Below, piece by piece: positions 25,359 to 33,457 of a DNA stretch of 64,000 nt (position 1 is its first letter; every line of letters starts with the position of its first letter). Below the pieces are notes generated by a model, which worked only from the letters and a program-made list of their open reading frames with translations, was not told where the DNA came from and searched no databases. Made by a program: the position numbers and the translations under genes. Source of the DNA: DATFTE01 sp963802575 (GTDB taxonomy: Bacteria; Acidobacteriota; Terriglobia; Terriglobales; Acidobacteriaceae); the NCBI GenBank assembly GCA_963802575.1, contig CAWDJF010000002.1, positions 124,001-188,000 on the forward strand, given 5' to 3'.

Positions 25359-26322
25359 TTTTCACCTCACTCACCGGCGGCTGTACCTGACCGGTTGGAG
25401 CCCCCGGCGGAGGCAACTGCGTATACACGTGGCCTTCGGTCGAGGCGTTGCTCTGCACAACTTTCACTAGTCCGATCACCACCAGCAACAGTGGCCACGT
25501 TTTGTGAAAGCCCAGCACATCCACCTGCTCGAGCAGGAACAGCGTGCCCAGCGTGATCAGCACTGCGGGGCCCATCAATCCGCGAGCGCGGCAGCGTTCG
25601 CAGTCATAGACCTTGCCGCCACCGACATAGCCCCAGCGCACCGCGAACAACCACGCGCCAATGCCAATCAGGATGAGCGGCCACAAATGGCCGAGATTGA
25701 AGAAGTGGAAGCCCATGGTCTCGAGCATGAACAGGAAGCCGAGGCCGATCAGCACAATTGCGCCAGCAGGAATCTTGCTGGTGTCTACCTTGTCGCCGGC
25801 GCTGAACGTGTGCGCCAGTCCAAACGGATCGGGCGCGGGCTGACCAGTCTGCAGCGCTTTCGCGGAACGCACCGCGTCGATGATCTGGTAGATGTAGAAG
25901 AATCCCATCGCCAGTCCCAACGCAATGTGCACGCCGTCGCTTTCGGTCGTCGTCTGTCCCCAGATCAAGCCGAACAGAATTAGCAGGTGCGCCAGTCCCT
26001 TGGCATACTGGCCGGTGTAAACCGCCCCCACGCCAAACGGGAAGAAGCCCGCCAGAATTCCCGCGACTGTCGGATTCGGCCCTGAGGTTGGCGTCCCCGG
26101 CGGCGTCGCATAGCTTGCTTGCGCCGGAGGCACAAATGCCGCCGGGGGCATAGTTCCCTGTGGCTGCGTTGGAGGCGGTTGCGTGCCTTCCAGCCGCGCC
26201 GCCAAACAGTTCTCGCAGTAAATTACTCCTCGCACGTTGTGGGCACACTCCTGGCATAGGCCTTTGCCACACGTGCGGCAATACGCTACCGTCGCCCTAT
26301 CGGGATGGTTCGCGCAGTTCAT
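25351..26322 (-). CDS. B-box zinc-finger membrane protein with LiaF-like TM domain
   Basis: 323 aa. The N-terminal B-box-type zinc finger is MNCANHPDRATVAYCRTCGK, then GLCQECAHNVRGVIYCENCL. A Pro/Gln-rich linker (residues 48-85) follows, then about seven hydrophobic segments including VLIGLGFLFMLETMGFHFF and LLVVIGLVKVVQ. The finger should lie in the cytoplasm. Its start overlaps the anti-sigma stop by ATGA. The shared LiaF-like module with the next gene suggests both act in one membrane complex (inference). Confidence 0.8.
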   Translation of the reverse strand: MNCANHPDRATVAYCRTCGKGLCQECAHNVRGVIYCENCLAARLEGTQPPPTQPQGTMPPAAFVPPAQASYATPPGTPTSGPNPTVAGILAGFFPFGVGAVYTGQYAKGLAHLLILFGLIWGQTTTESDGVHIALGLAMGFFYIYQIIDAVRSAKALQTGQPAPDPFGLAHTFSAGDKVDTSKIPAGAIVLIGLGFLFMLETMGFHFFNLGHLWPLILIGIGAWLFAVRWGYVGGGKVYDCERCRARGLMGPAVLITLGTLFLLEQVDVLGFHKTWPLLLVVIGLVKVVQSNASTEGHVYTQLPPPGAPTGQVQPPVSEVKNG

Positions 26323-27059
26323 ACCAACCTCCTGTAAGTGGTCACCGTCACTACAGGTGGATCATTCAGGAGAGATGCCACCACCAACTGGCTTTCTCCC
26401 TGGCTGTAGTTGCGTTCCTGCCTTTTTTCAGGTTGTTCACTGGTGTTGTTGTTTTTCCGCTCTTTGTTTTCCTCGCGCCGCGGTTCTTCGGGCGTGGTGG
26501 CCCGCTTGAACTGTTGCACGCGCGATTCGATCTCGTACACGAAGCGGATATTTTCGTAGTACTTCACCACTCGTCCCGAAGTCTCGTAGTAGGTGCGCTT
26601 GATGGCGCTGGGACGCAGATCGGCACGCTGCAGGTCTTTCACCTTGACCCCAGCCATGCTGAGTGCGACCGACAGCGAGAAGAACGTCATGCCGAACGAC
26701 ATGACGAATCTCGGCTGGCGCGCCACGGCGAACACCGGAGCGAACACCGGGCGCAGCCATCCAGCCACCGCTTCCTTCCACGAGAGTTTCGGCTTGGCGA
26801 ATGAGCGGGCGCTTTCGACCCCGCTCGTCGCGGCCAGAATGTTATGCACCAGGTTGGCTGGAGGCTCCACCTCCGTGAGACCCTTCAGCCAGCGCCTTCC
26901 TTCTTCCGCCTCTGCCAGCAGCGGCCCGCACTGCGGACACGTCCCGGCATGAGCCCGGAAACTCTCCAGCTTCGCTCCTGTCAAAACCTCGTCCAGGACG
27001 TCGCTCAGAAGAGCATCGAACTCGGCGCACTGCATACCGTTTTTGCCTTGACCTGGCAT
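26319..27059 (-). CDS. Anti-sigma factor with zinc-finger (zf-HC2-like) domain
   Basis: 246 aa. The N-terminal anti-sigma zinc-binding domain is CAEFDALLSDVLDEVL, then SFRAHAGTCPQCGPLL (His-x3-Cys-x2-Cys). One hydrophobic segment (about residues 115-140, PRFVMSFGMTFFSLSVALSM) would anchor it, with a Glu/Arg/Asn-rich C-terminus outside. The ATG abuts the sigma gene's TAA stop with no gap. Expected role: sequester the co-encoded ECF sigma factor until an envelope signal frees it. Confidence 0.85.
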   Translation of the reverse strand: MPGQGKNGMQCAEFDALLSDVLDEVLTGAKLESFRAHAGTCPQCGPLLAEAEEGRRWLKGLTEVEPPANLVHNILAATSGVESARSFAKPKLSWKEAVAGWLRPVFAPVFAVARQPRFVMSFGMTFFSLSVALSMAGVKVKDLQRADLRPSAIKRTYYETSGRVVKYYENIRFVYEIESRVQQFKRATTPEEPRREENKERKNNNTSEQPEKRQERNYSQGESQLVVASLLNDPPVVTVTTYRRLV

Positions 27060-27665
27060 TTAAATCACCTGTTTATATGTACGTTGGAGCAGGCGTGCAA
27101 GTTCCGCGCGCCCGCGGTTTATTCTTGACTTTACGGTACCCTCTGGAACCTTAAGAACCGTCGCAATTTCCCGGTAGTCCATGTCCTGAAGATCCCGCAA
27201 TATCACGGCTTCCCGCAGCTCCGGGGACAGCTTTTCAAGCGCCCGGTGCACGGTTTCGCTGGTTTCCCGGCTCTGGACCTTGCTGTCCGGAGCCGGGCCT
27301 TTATCCTGGATTTGATCGCTAAGGGGCATGGAATCTTCATGTTCCGAACTGGCCCCATCTAGAGAATCGGTTACCCGGTCCTGCTTGGTCTTGCGGAAAT
27401 GGTCGACCAGCAGGTTCCGGGTCATGGTCGTCACCCACGTCATGAAGGCGCCACGCTCAACGTCGTAGCTGCTCAGGGTGCGGTACATTTTGATGAAAAC
27501 TTCCTGGGTAAGGTCCTGGGCGTCGTCGGAAGTTCCCGCAAACCTATAGCAAATGTTATAGATACGGCGGTTGTAGCGCTGAACAATCTCCTCCCAGGCA
27601 GCTGCATCGCCGGCTACGCAGCGACGGACCAGCAGAGAAACAACCTGGGTATCTTCCAAACCCAA
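27060..27665 (-). CDS. ECF-type RNA polymerase sigma factor
   Basis: 201 aa. Sigma-2 region: RYNRRIYNICYRFAGTSDDA, DLTQEVFIKMYRTLSSYD, TWVTTMTRNLLVDHFRKTKQ. An acidic linker of about 40 residues (100-135) is longer than usual. Sigma-4: LEKLSPELREAVILRDLQDM, DYREIATVLKVPEGTVKSRI. The start is TTG at 27665, or more likely TTG at 27659, which has a GGGGAG RBS at proper spacing. It leads the sigma, anti-sigma, B-box, DUF4097 unit and probably autoregulates it. Confidence 0.93.
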   Translation of the reverse strand: MGLEDTQVVSLLVRRCVAGDAAAWEEIVQRYNRRIYNICYRFAGTSDDAQDLTQEVFIKMYRTLSSYDVERGAFMTWVTTMTRNLLVDHFRKTKQDRVTDSLDGASSEHEDSMPLSDQIQDKGPAPDSKVQSRETSETVHRALEKLSPELREAVILRDLQDMDYREIATVLKVPEGTVKSRINRGRAELARLLQRTYKQVI

Positions 27666-27780
27666 CTCCCCGGAATCCCGGTCTCAGGCTTCCACCCTCA
27701 ACAGCACACAGGAGATACGTCAACTTGGCTGCGGAAGTTCTGAGCTGGGAAAGCAAGGAATTGTAGCAGGGGGTAAAAGC

Positions 27781-27941
27781 GGACCTCAGACCCCAGACCT
27801 CGGACCTCAGACCTCACAGATCAGCTCACAGCCAATGTCAATGGTTCCAAGACTGAGGTCAGAGACCTGACACCGGAATGTCTAATGTCTGAGGTCCGAA
27901 GTCTGAGGTCCGGGGTTTGAGGTCCGAGGTCTGAGGTCCGC
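27781..27941. repeat. Long inverted pair of 7-bp arrays (GACCTCA / TGAGGTC)
   Basis: The left arm (27781-27816) holds five heptamers such as GACCTCA GACCCCA GACCTCG. The right arm (27887-27941) holds eight, such as TGAGGTC CGAAGTC TGAGGTC. The spacer is about 70 bp. The right arm stops 2 bp before the stop codon of the FG-GAP gene (27944). The stretch 27666-27780 holds no other gene; the sigma-factor promoter should be there. Confidence 0.88.
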
Positions 27942-27943
27942 TC

Positions 27944-29611
27944 TTACGTTCCCACCCCAGCCAAGGCTAGCACCTGCGGTCCTGGCACGCTATCCGTCAC
28001 CGTGACCGTGGCTGTGCGCTGTCCCGTCGCCGACGGCGTGAACGTCACGGTAATCGTGCAGCTCGTCCCAGCAGTGAGCGTGGTCGAACAAGTGTTCTTG
28101 ATCTTGTAATCCTTGGCATTCGGACCGCTCAACGCGATTTTCGAAATGGTCACATCGGTCGAACCGAAGTTCGAGAGCGTCGCGTTCATCATGGTGCTGG
28201 TGCCCACAGTTTGCTGTCCGAAATTAATGCTGGTCGGACTCAGGGCCACCGTGGTCTGCAACAGGATCGGCACTTTCCCGCTGGAATATCCGCCTACGGC
28301 GAAATCCAGACGGCCGTCGCCGTTGAAGTCCGCAATCGTGAGCGCGTTCGCACTCTGCGTCGAAAACAAAACTCCAGACTGGAAACTTCCATCGCCCTTG
28401 CCGAGCAGAACCTCGGGGCCGGCTTGATTCGCCATCACGATGTCGAGGATCCCATCACCATTCACGTCCGCCACCTGTGGCGTCCCCAACGCGACTGCGG
28501 GATATCCTTTGCGCTGTTGGAAGGTGCCATCGCCATTCCCCAGCAATATGGAAATCGGAAACGTAATCGGATTGAGGTTTGAAACCACCAGATCGAGTTT
28601 GCCGTCGTGATTGAAATCTCCCGTGGCGAGGCACGCTGGATTCACGCCCGCAGGGAAAAGCACGGGAGTTCCAAACGTCCCATCGCCGACTCCGAGCAAG
28701 AGAGAAACTTCATTCTCTGTCTTGTTCGATACCACCAGATCTAGAATGCCGTCGCCGTTGAAATCGCCGGTCACCAAACCCTGCGGATCCGCATCGACCG
28801 TGTAATCCACGTGACCCTGAAAGGTGCCGTCGCCGTTACCGATCAGCACCGACACCGAACTGGAATCGAAATTCGCCGTTGCGAGATCGAGTTTCCCGTC
28901 ACCGTTGAAATCGCCCGCCACCAGGCCTTGGGGATCCATGCCCACTCGAAGCGGCGTCGGCTTGGCGAACGTGCCATCGCCCTTGCCCAGCAGTACATTG
29001 ACGAACGCCGTGTTCGAAGCCGCGACATCCATATTGCCGTCGCCGTTGAAATCTCCCAAAACCAGCGAAACGCACATGCCCTGAATCAGGTAGTCCTTCG
29101 CCGTTCCGAAACCACCTCCGCCGGTTCCGAGCAGCACCGAAACTTTTCCCGTCAACTCGCGGCACAGCACCAGATCAAGAATGCCGTCTTTGTTCAAATC
29201 CACCGTCGTCATCACGAACGGGTTTCCGCTGACTGACAGGACATTCGTCTGGGCAAAATTCACCTGCGGAACAGGAGTGACAATGGGGAAGTATGTAATG
29301 TTCGAAAGAGGCTGCCCGGTAGCCCCGTTGATGACCTGGATGGACGAGGTTCCCGCCGTCGCCACATCCGTCGCCAGAATTTTCGCCGTCAGTTGCGTGG
29401 CCGAGACGAAAGTCGTCACCCGGGTCGAACCATTCCACTCCACCGCCGCGCCCTTGGCGAAGTTCGCACCATTTACGGTCAGCGTAAATGCGGCCGCACC
29501 CGGCGCGACGCTCACCGGAGCCAGCGCCGACACCTGCGGCACCGGATGCAACGTCGCCGCCAAACCAAACTGCGCGATCATCAATAGCCAAAAAACCCGG
29601 GACCACTTCAT
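27944..29611 (-). CDS. Secreted FG-GAP (VCBS) repeat protein with C-terminal Ig-like domain
   Basis: 555 aa from the ATG at 29611 (AGGAGA RBS). Signal peptide MKWSRVFWLLMIAQFGLAAT. Then come an IPT/Ig-like domain (about residues 25-110) and seven FG-GAP repeats with calcium-binding DxNxDG loops (DFNGDGNMD, DFNGDGKLD, DVNGDGILD). A C-terminal ASPM/SPD-2/Hydin-type domain follows (ALSPTSINFGQQTVGTSTMM). Predicted extracellular beta-propeller; partner or ligand unknown. Confidence 0.88.
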   Translation of the reverse strand: MKWSRVFWLLMIAQFGLAATLHPVPQVSALAPVSVAPGAAAFTLTVNGANFAKGAAVEWNGSTRVTTFVSATQLTAKILATDVATAGTSSIQVINGATGQPLSNITYFPIVTPVPQVNFAQTNVLSVSGNPFVMTTVDLNKDGILDLVLCRELTGKVSVLLGTGGGGFGTAKDYLIQGMCVSLVLGDFNGDGNMDVAASNTAFVNVLLGKGDGTFAKPTPLRVGMDPQGLVAGDFNGDGKLDLATANFDSSSVSVLIGNGDGTFQGHVDYTVDADPQGLVTGDFNGDGILDLVVSNKTENEVSLLLGVGDGTFGTPVLFPAGVNPACLATGDFNHDGKLDLVVSNLNPITFPISILLGNGDGTFQQRKGYPAVALGTPQVADVNGDGILDIVMANQAGPEVLLGKGDGSFQSGVLFSTQSANALTIADFNGDGRLDFAVGGYSSGKVPILLQTTVALSPTSINFGQQTVGTSTMMNATLSNFGSTDVTISKIALSGPNAKDYKIKNTCSTTLTAGTSCTITVTFTPSATGQRTATVTVTDSVPGPQVLALAGVGT

Positions 29612-29680
29612 AACTATTCTCCTGGACTCGACCCCAAACATTGTTCCTCATCGAACCGCAACACATTCCCCGCCGTTATC

Positions 29681-29709
29681 ATTCCGAGGAGCGAAGCGAC
29701 GAGGAATCT
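29681..29709. repeat. Dispersed hairpin element (ATTCC type)
   Basis: ATTCCGAGGAGCGAAGCGAC then GAGGAATCT. Outer stem ATTCC/GGAAT, two tandem G/A steps, core GCGAAGC. It lies in the gap between the FG-GAP gene and mutL. Confidence 0.8.
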
Positions 29710-29921
29710 ACAGTCCGCCGAGCGCGCCGCGAACCTTACCATCGATCAGAGATTTCAATCGAAACACATCGGCAGAACGCTCTTGCCTGCGAGGGAGGGG
29801 GACTCTGCAATTCGCAGCCACCAAGTCTGTGCGCCTTCCCTACCCCTGTCAAGATGCAGTATTTTGCACTCGACGCGCGTCGACTTCCGACCCTGTAAAA
29901 TGCCACCAGCACTCTCTGCTC

Positions 29922-31916
29922 ATGGGCAAAATCCACGTCCTCTCCGAAGCCGTCGCCAATAAAATCGCTGCCGGAGAAGTCGTCGAGCGCCCCGCATCGG
30001 TCGTCAAAGAACTGCTGGAGAATTCGCTAGACGCCGGGTCCACCCGCATCCGCGTGCAAGTGGAGGCGGGAGGTAAGAAGCTCATCCAGATCACCGATAA
30101 CGGCTGCGGCATGGTCCGCGACGACGCCATGCTCGCCTTCGAACGGCACGCGACGTCGAAACTAAGAAACGCCGAGGATCTGTTAAGCGTTGCCACCCTC
30201 GGATTCCGGGGAGAAGCACTTCCTACGATCGCCTCGGTCTCGCGCCTGCGATTGGAAACCCGCGCACCAGAAGAAGACTCTGGCACGGTGATCGAAATCA
30301 ACGGCGGCAAGATTTTCAAAGTGGAAGAGGCGGGACTTCCCGCCGGCACTTCGATAACCGTCCGCGATCTCTTCTTCAATACGCCTGCGCGCAAGAAGTT
30401 TCTGAAAGCGGAGTCTACCGAGCTGTCGCACATCGCATCTCTGGTGACGCACTACGCCCTCGCTCATCCTGACAAACATTTCGAGTTGCACTCTGCGACA
30501 AACGCCATGCTGGTGGCGCCTCCCGTCGCAGGTTACAGCGAGCGCGTCTACCAGGTTTTCGGGAGAGAAACTCTGGATCAGTTGATCCCAGTCGCTGCCG
30601 TGCAACCGCTCGAACGCATCGGCCTACCGCAACCGCCGCCATGGAGAAGAAGTAGCGCGGACACTCGTGTCCGCGAGACGGATGGGGATCAAGAAGAAGT
30701 TGTTGAGCATGGTTTCGGTGAGCTCCGCGTCCACGGCTTCGTCTCCAAACCCGAGATCCAAAAGCTCAACCGCACTTCGATCTACATCTTCGTCAATGGA
30801 CGCCTTGTCCGCGACCGCCTCATCCAGCACGCGCTTACCGAGGCCTACCGCAACATCATTCCGCCGACGGTCTATCCGGTGGTTCTGCTCTTTCTCGAAC
30901 TGCCCAGCGGAGAAGTCGACGTCAACGTTCATCCTTCGAAGACCGAAGTCCGCTTTCGCCAGTCCAGCGTCACGCACGATTTCGTTCGCGACTCGGTGCG
31001 CGCCGCTTTGATGAAAGCCCGCCCGGTCCCGCAGTTCGCGGTAGAGATCAACGCCCATCCGACCGCCAGCCCGTCACTTACTCCAGGCGCAAGAGGATTG
31101 AGTGCGGGGCCCATCAGCGGTGAACAATACATCGGGGCGCAAACTTTCACACTTCAAGCCCCGGTCCCACCGCCCATCAACGAGCGCTTCTACTTTCAGG
31201 ACGAAATTCAAATCGATGGCAACGCCGCCCTTGCGCTTGCCCGCGCGCCGGAAGTCATTCCCGGGGTCACTCATGATGACGGATGCACTCCTGCCATCCC
31301 CATCGAGCCCGAGCCTCCTTCGGATCTCGCGCCGTCACTCGCGTCGCTCAAGCCTCTCGGCCAGATTCGCGAGTCTTTCATCCTTGCCGTCAATCCCGAA
31401 GGCCTCTGGATCATCGACCAGCACGTCGCCCACGAGCGCGTGCTCTTTGAAAAAGTTCTGAAGCAGCGCGCCGCGCAGATAGTCGAGAGCCAGCGCCTGC
31501 TGATGCCGCTCGTGCTCGAACTTTCACCCGCACAACAAGCTGTCTTCGCCGAAATCTCCGATGAACTCGCGTTGAACGGATTCGAAGCCGAACCTTTCGG
31601 CTCGCGCAGCATCGCTGTCAAAGTCGCGCCCGCCGGGATCGATGCTCCCCAAGTCGAGCACATGCTGCACGAACTGCTCGACCAGCTCTCGCACGAAGAT
31701 CAGAGCATTAATCTCGAAAAAGTCCGCGCTCGCATCGCCGCCTCCATCGCCTGCCACGCCGCCATCAAAGTCAACATGCCGCTGGAACAGAACAAAATGG
31801 AATGGCTGCTCGCAGAGTTGGCCAAGACCGACTGCCCAATGAGCTGTCCTCACGGCAGACCGGTCGTGCTGCGCTATTCCATGAAAGATATTCAGAAGGC
31901 GTTCAAGAGGATTTAG
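29922..31916 (+). CDS. mutL: DNA mismatch repair protein MutL
   Basis: 664 aa from the ATG at 29922. GHKL ATPase: MGKIHVLSEAVANKIAAGEV, ENSLDAGSTRI, DNGCGM, FRGEALPTIASVS. The C-terminal dimerisation domain carries QHVAHERVLFEKVL, ACHAAIKVNM and CPHGRPVVLRYSM, so an endonuclease-type MutL is likely. An insertion of about 30 residues (around 235-268), coded partly by a palindromic repeat, lies before LRVHGFVSKPE. No mutS partner is adjacent. The stop codon TAG is the first base triplet of a heptamer array. Confidence 0.96.
   Translation: MGKIHVLSEAVANKIAAGEVVERPASVVKELLENSLDAGSTRIRVQVEAGGKKLIQITDNGCGMVRDDAMLAFERHATSKLRNAEDLLSVATLGFRGEALPTIASVSRLRLETRAPEEDSGTVIEINGGKIFKVEEAGLPAGTSITVRDLFFNTPARKKFLKAESTELSHIASLVTHYALAHPDKHFELHSATNAMLVAPPVAGYSERVYQVFGRETLDQLIPVAAVQPLERIGLPQPPPWRRSSADTRVRETDGDQEEVVEHGFGELRVHGFVSKPEIQKLNRTSIYIFVNGRLVRDRLIQHALTEAYRNIIPPTVYPVVLLFLELPSGEVDVNVHPSKTEVRFRQSSVTHDFVRDSVRAALMKARPVPQFAVEINAHPTASPSLTPGARGLSAGPISGEQYIGAQTFTLQAPVPPPINERFYFQDEIQIDGNAALALARAPEVIPGVTHDDGCTPAIPIEPEPPSDLAPSLASLKPLGQIRESFILAVNPEGLWIIDQHVAHERVLFEKVLKQRAAQIVESQRLLMPLVLELSPAQQAVFAEISDELALNGFEAEPFGSRSIAVKVAPAGIDAPQVEHMLHELLDQLSHEDQSINLEKVRARIAASIACHAAIKVNMPLEQNKMEWLLAELAKTDCPMSCPHGRPVVLRYSMKDIQKAFKRI
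30653..30677. repeat. Palindromic element inside mutL
   Basis: TAGCGCGGACACTCGTGTCC then GCGAG. The arms GCGGACAC and GTGTCCGC are perfectly complementary around TC. It is read in frame as part of the extra segment SSADTRVRE of MutL. Confidence 0.75.
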
Positions 31917-32024
31917 CAGTTCTCGGTTCTCAGTTCTCAGTTCTCGGTTCTCAGTAAACCAGCATTCAGCACTCAGCCCAATTAAGCATTGTCATTCCGA
32001 GGATGTGACGCGACGAGGAATCTG
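31917..32024. repeat. 7-bp arrays plus hairpin element after mutL
   Basis: CAGTTCT CGGTTCT CAGTTCT CAGTTCT CGGTTCT (31917-31954) starts directly at the mutL stop, followed by CAGCATT CAGCACT CAGC (31960-31978). A degenerate hairpin copy, GTCATTCCGAGGATGTGACG onward, lies at 31991-32024. Confidence 0.8.
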
Positions 32025-32102
32025 TTGTCCTGCGTCTCCATCGCGCAAGGTCCAACTGGAAGTGGGGTGGGAACGGTGATAGCTTTATACCGGAGTTGCG
32101 AC

Positions 32103-32984
32103 ATGAGTACCGCTGCGAAAATCGAGTTGCGCCCGTTCCCCGTCAGAAACGCCCTGGTTGTGGATAGCGATCCTAAGATCGATAGGCTGCTGCGAACGAT
32201 CTTCGAGCCGGGCGCGTGGGCGATCCAGCATGCGCCGGACAACGCAGCTGCGCTGGTCCTGGCCCAGAACAAAGCGTTCGAACTTATTTTGACGAGTCAG
32301 AAGACATCGGCCAAAGAAGATGTCGAACTCCTGCGTCGCATCAGGCGCACGCGCCCTCACACCCGTCTGATCATCCTTACGGATCAAAGCACTCCTAGGG
32401 ATGTGATTGATGCGATGCGGGGAAGCGCCTTCAGTTATTTCTCGAAACCATATTCAATGGAGGCTCTCGCCGCGATGATCCGTAGGGCCATTGAGGAACC
32501 CTGCTGGGACGATGGCATCGATATCATCTCAGCCACGCCCGAATGGATTCGCATCCTGGCTCGTTGCGACCGGAACACGGCTGACCGCGTGCTGCAGTTC
32601 TTTGACGAGGTTGCGGAACTGCCAAACCCAGAACGACACAGTGTAGGTCTGGCATTTCGCGAGATGCTTCTGAACGCAATTGAGCACGGCGGTAAACTTG
32701 ACCCGAACCAGTTCGTTGAGATCGCCTATGTTCGCGCCCGGCACATGGTCACCTGCCGGATCAGCGATCCGGGTGACGGGTTCACGATTGATGAAATCCC
32801 GCACGCTGCGATCGCGAATCCGCCTGAAGATCCAATCCGGCATCAGCAGTATCGCGAAAAGCAAGGCTTGCGTCCCGGCGGTTTCGGCGTCTTGCTCACT
32901 CAGCAACTGGTGGACGAACTAATTTACAGCCAGGACGGCAACGAAGTGTTACTCGTAAAGTATTTGAATACCAAGCCGTCGTGA
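32103..32984 (+). CDS. Degenerate receiver domain fused to HATPase_c (RsbW-like) domain
   Basis: 293 aa from the ATG at 32103. Residues 15-130 form a receiver fold (NALVVDSDPKIDRLLRTIFE; Lys115 in YFSKPYS; Thr93 in ILTDQ), but the phosphoacceptor position is Ser65 (ELILTSQKT) instead of Asp. Residues 165-290 form a GHKL ATPase of the serine-kinase/anti-sigma type: FREMLLNAIEHGG (N box), ISDPGDGFTID (G1) and PGGFGVLLTQQLVDEL (G2). No His phosphorylation site is seen. It probably works by partner binding or Ser/Thr phosphorylation in a partner-switch pathway, with the receiver as a phospho-independent input. Confidence 0.85.
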   Translation: MSTAAKIELRPFPVRNALVVDSDPKIDRLLRTIFEPGAWAIQHAPDNAAALVLAQNKAFELILTSQKTSAKEDVELLRRIRRTRPHTRLIILTDQSTPRDVIDAMRGSAFSYFSKPYSMEALAAMIRRAIEEPCWDDGIDIISATPEWIRILARCDRNTADRVLQFFDEVAELPNPERHSVGLAFREMLLNAIEHGGKLDPNQFVEIAYVRARHMVTCRISDPGDGFTIDEIPHAAIANPPEDPIRHQQYREKQGLRPGGFGVLLTQQLVDELIYSQDGNEVLLVKYLNTKPS

Positions 32985-33023
32985 TTTGTTTCGGAGCATG
33001 GCGCTCGCGCCGACGCGAATGGC

Positions 33024-33278
33024 CTACCTGGGCCTGCGAAACTCATTCACCGCTAACACCTCGCTGGTGTGGCCCGGATGCTCCTTCTTCACCCGTTCCT
33101 GCAGCTTCGCCACATTGTCGGCAAGAGTCGCGGGCTTGTATCCATACATTTCATAGGTGCACGCGCAACCCGGTTCGGGACAAGGCACGCGCTCCGGCTT
33201 TAGAGCGCTCTTGCGCTGTCGGATTTCTTCTTCGAATTGCTTCTTTCCGAGCACATCCGTTCTGAAAGCCTTTGGCAT
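33024..33278 (-). CDS. Small conserved hypothetical protein with a Cys cluster
   Basis: 84 aa: MPKAFRTDVLGKKQFEEEIR, then VPCPEPGCACTYEMYGYKPA, then a helix NVAKLQERVKKEHPGHTSE. The CPEPGCAC plus a downstream His could bind one metal ion. Cytoplasmic by composition. No family recognised. It is convergent with the receiver-ATPase gene. Confidence 0.6.
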   Translation of the reverse strand: MPKAFRTDVLGKKQFEEEIRQRKSALKPERVPCPEPGCACTYEMYGYKPATLADNVAKLQERVKKEHPGHTSEVLAVNEFRRPR

Positions 33279-33426
33279 CTTTCCACCTTGCTACGGAGAC
33301 TGTCCTGGAACCCGCCCCTTTACCTTAACTCCACCTACACATCCAACTCGGCCTGCGTCCCAAAATACACTTTCCTGTTCGCAATTGTCAGCACTTCCGG
33401 CGCCCCCACCCATGCGCCACGCGGAA

Positions 33427-33457
33427 CTGAGTGCTGAGTGCTGACTGCTGAATGCTA
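33427..33457. repeat. 7-bp array (AGTGCTG family)
   Basis: CTGAGTG CTGAGTG CTGACTG CTGAATG, overlapping the ATG (33452) of the next gene. Confidence 0.75.

Noticed and set aside
29181..29921. Long in-frame extension upstream of mutL (would give a 911-aa protein)
   Set aside because: It overlaps the FG-GAP gene on the other strand and a hairpin repeat, and MutL's conserved N-terminus starts exactly at the ATG 29922.
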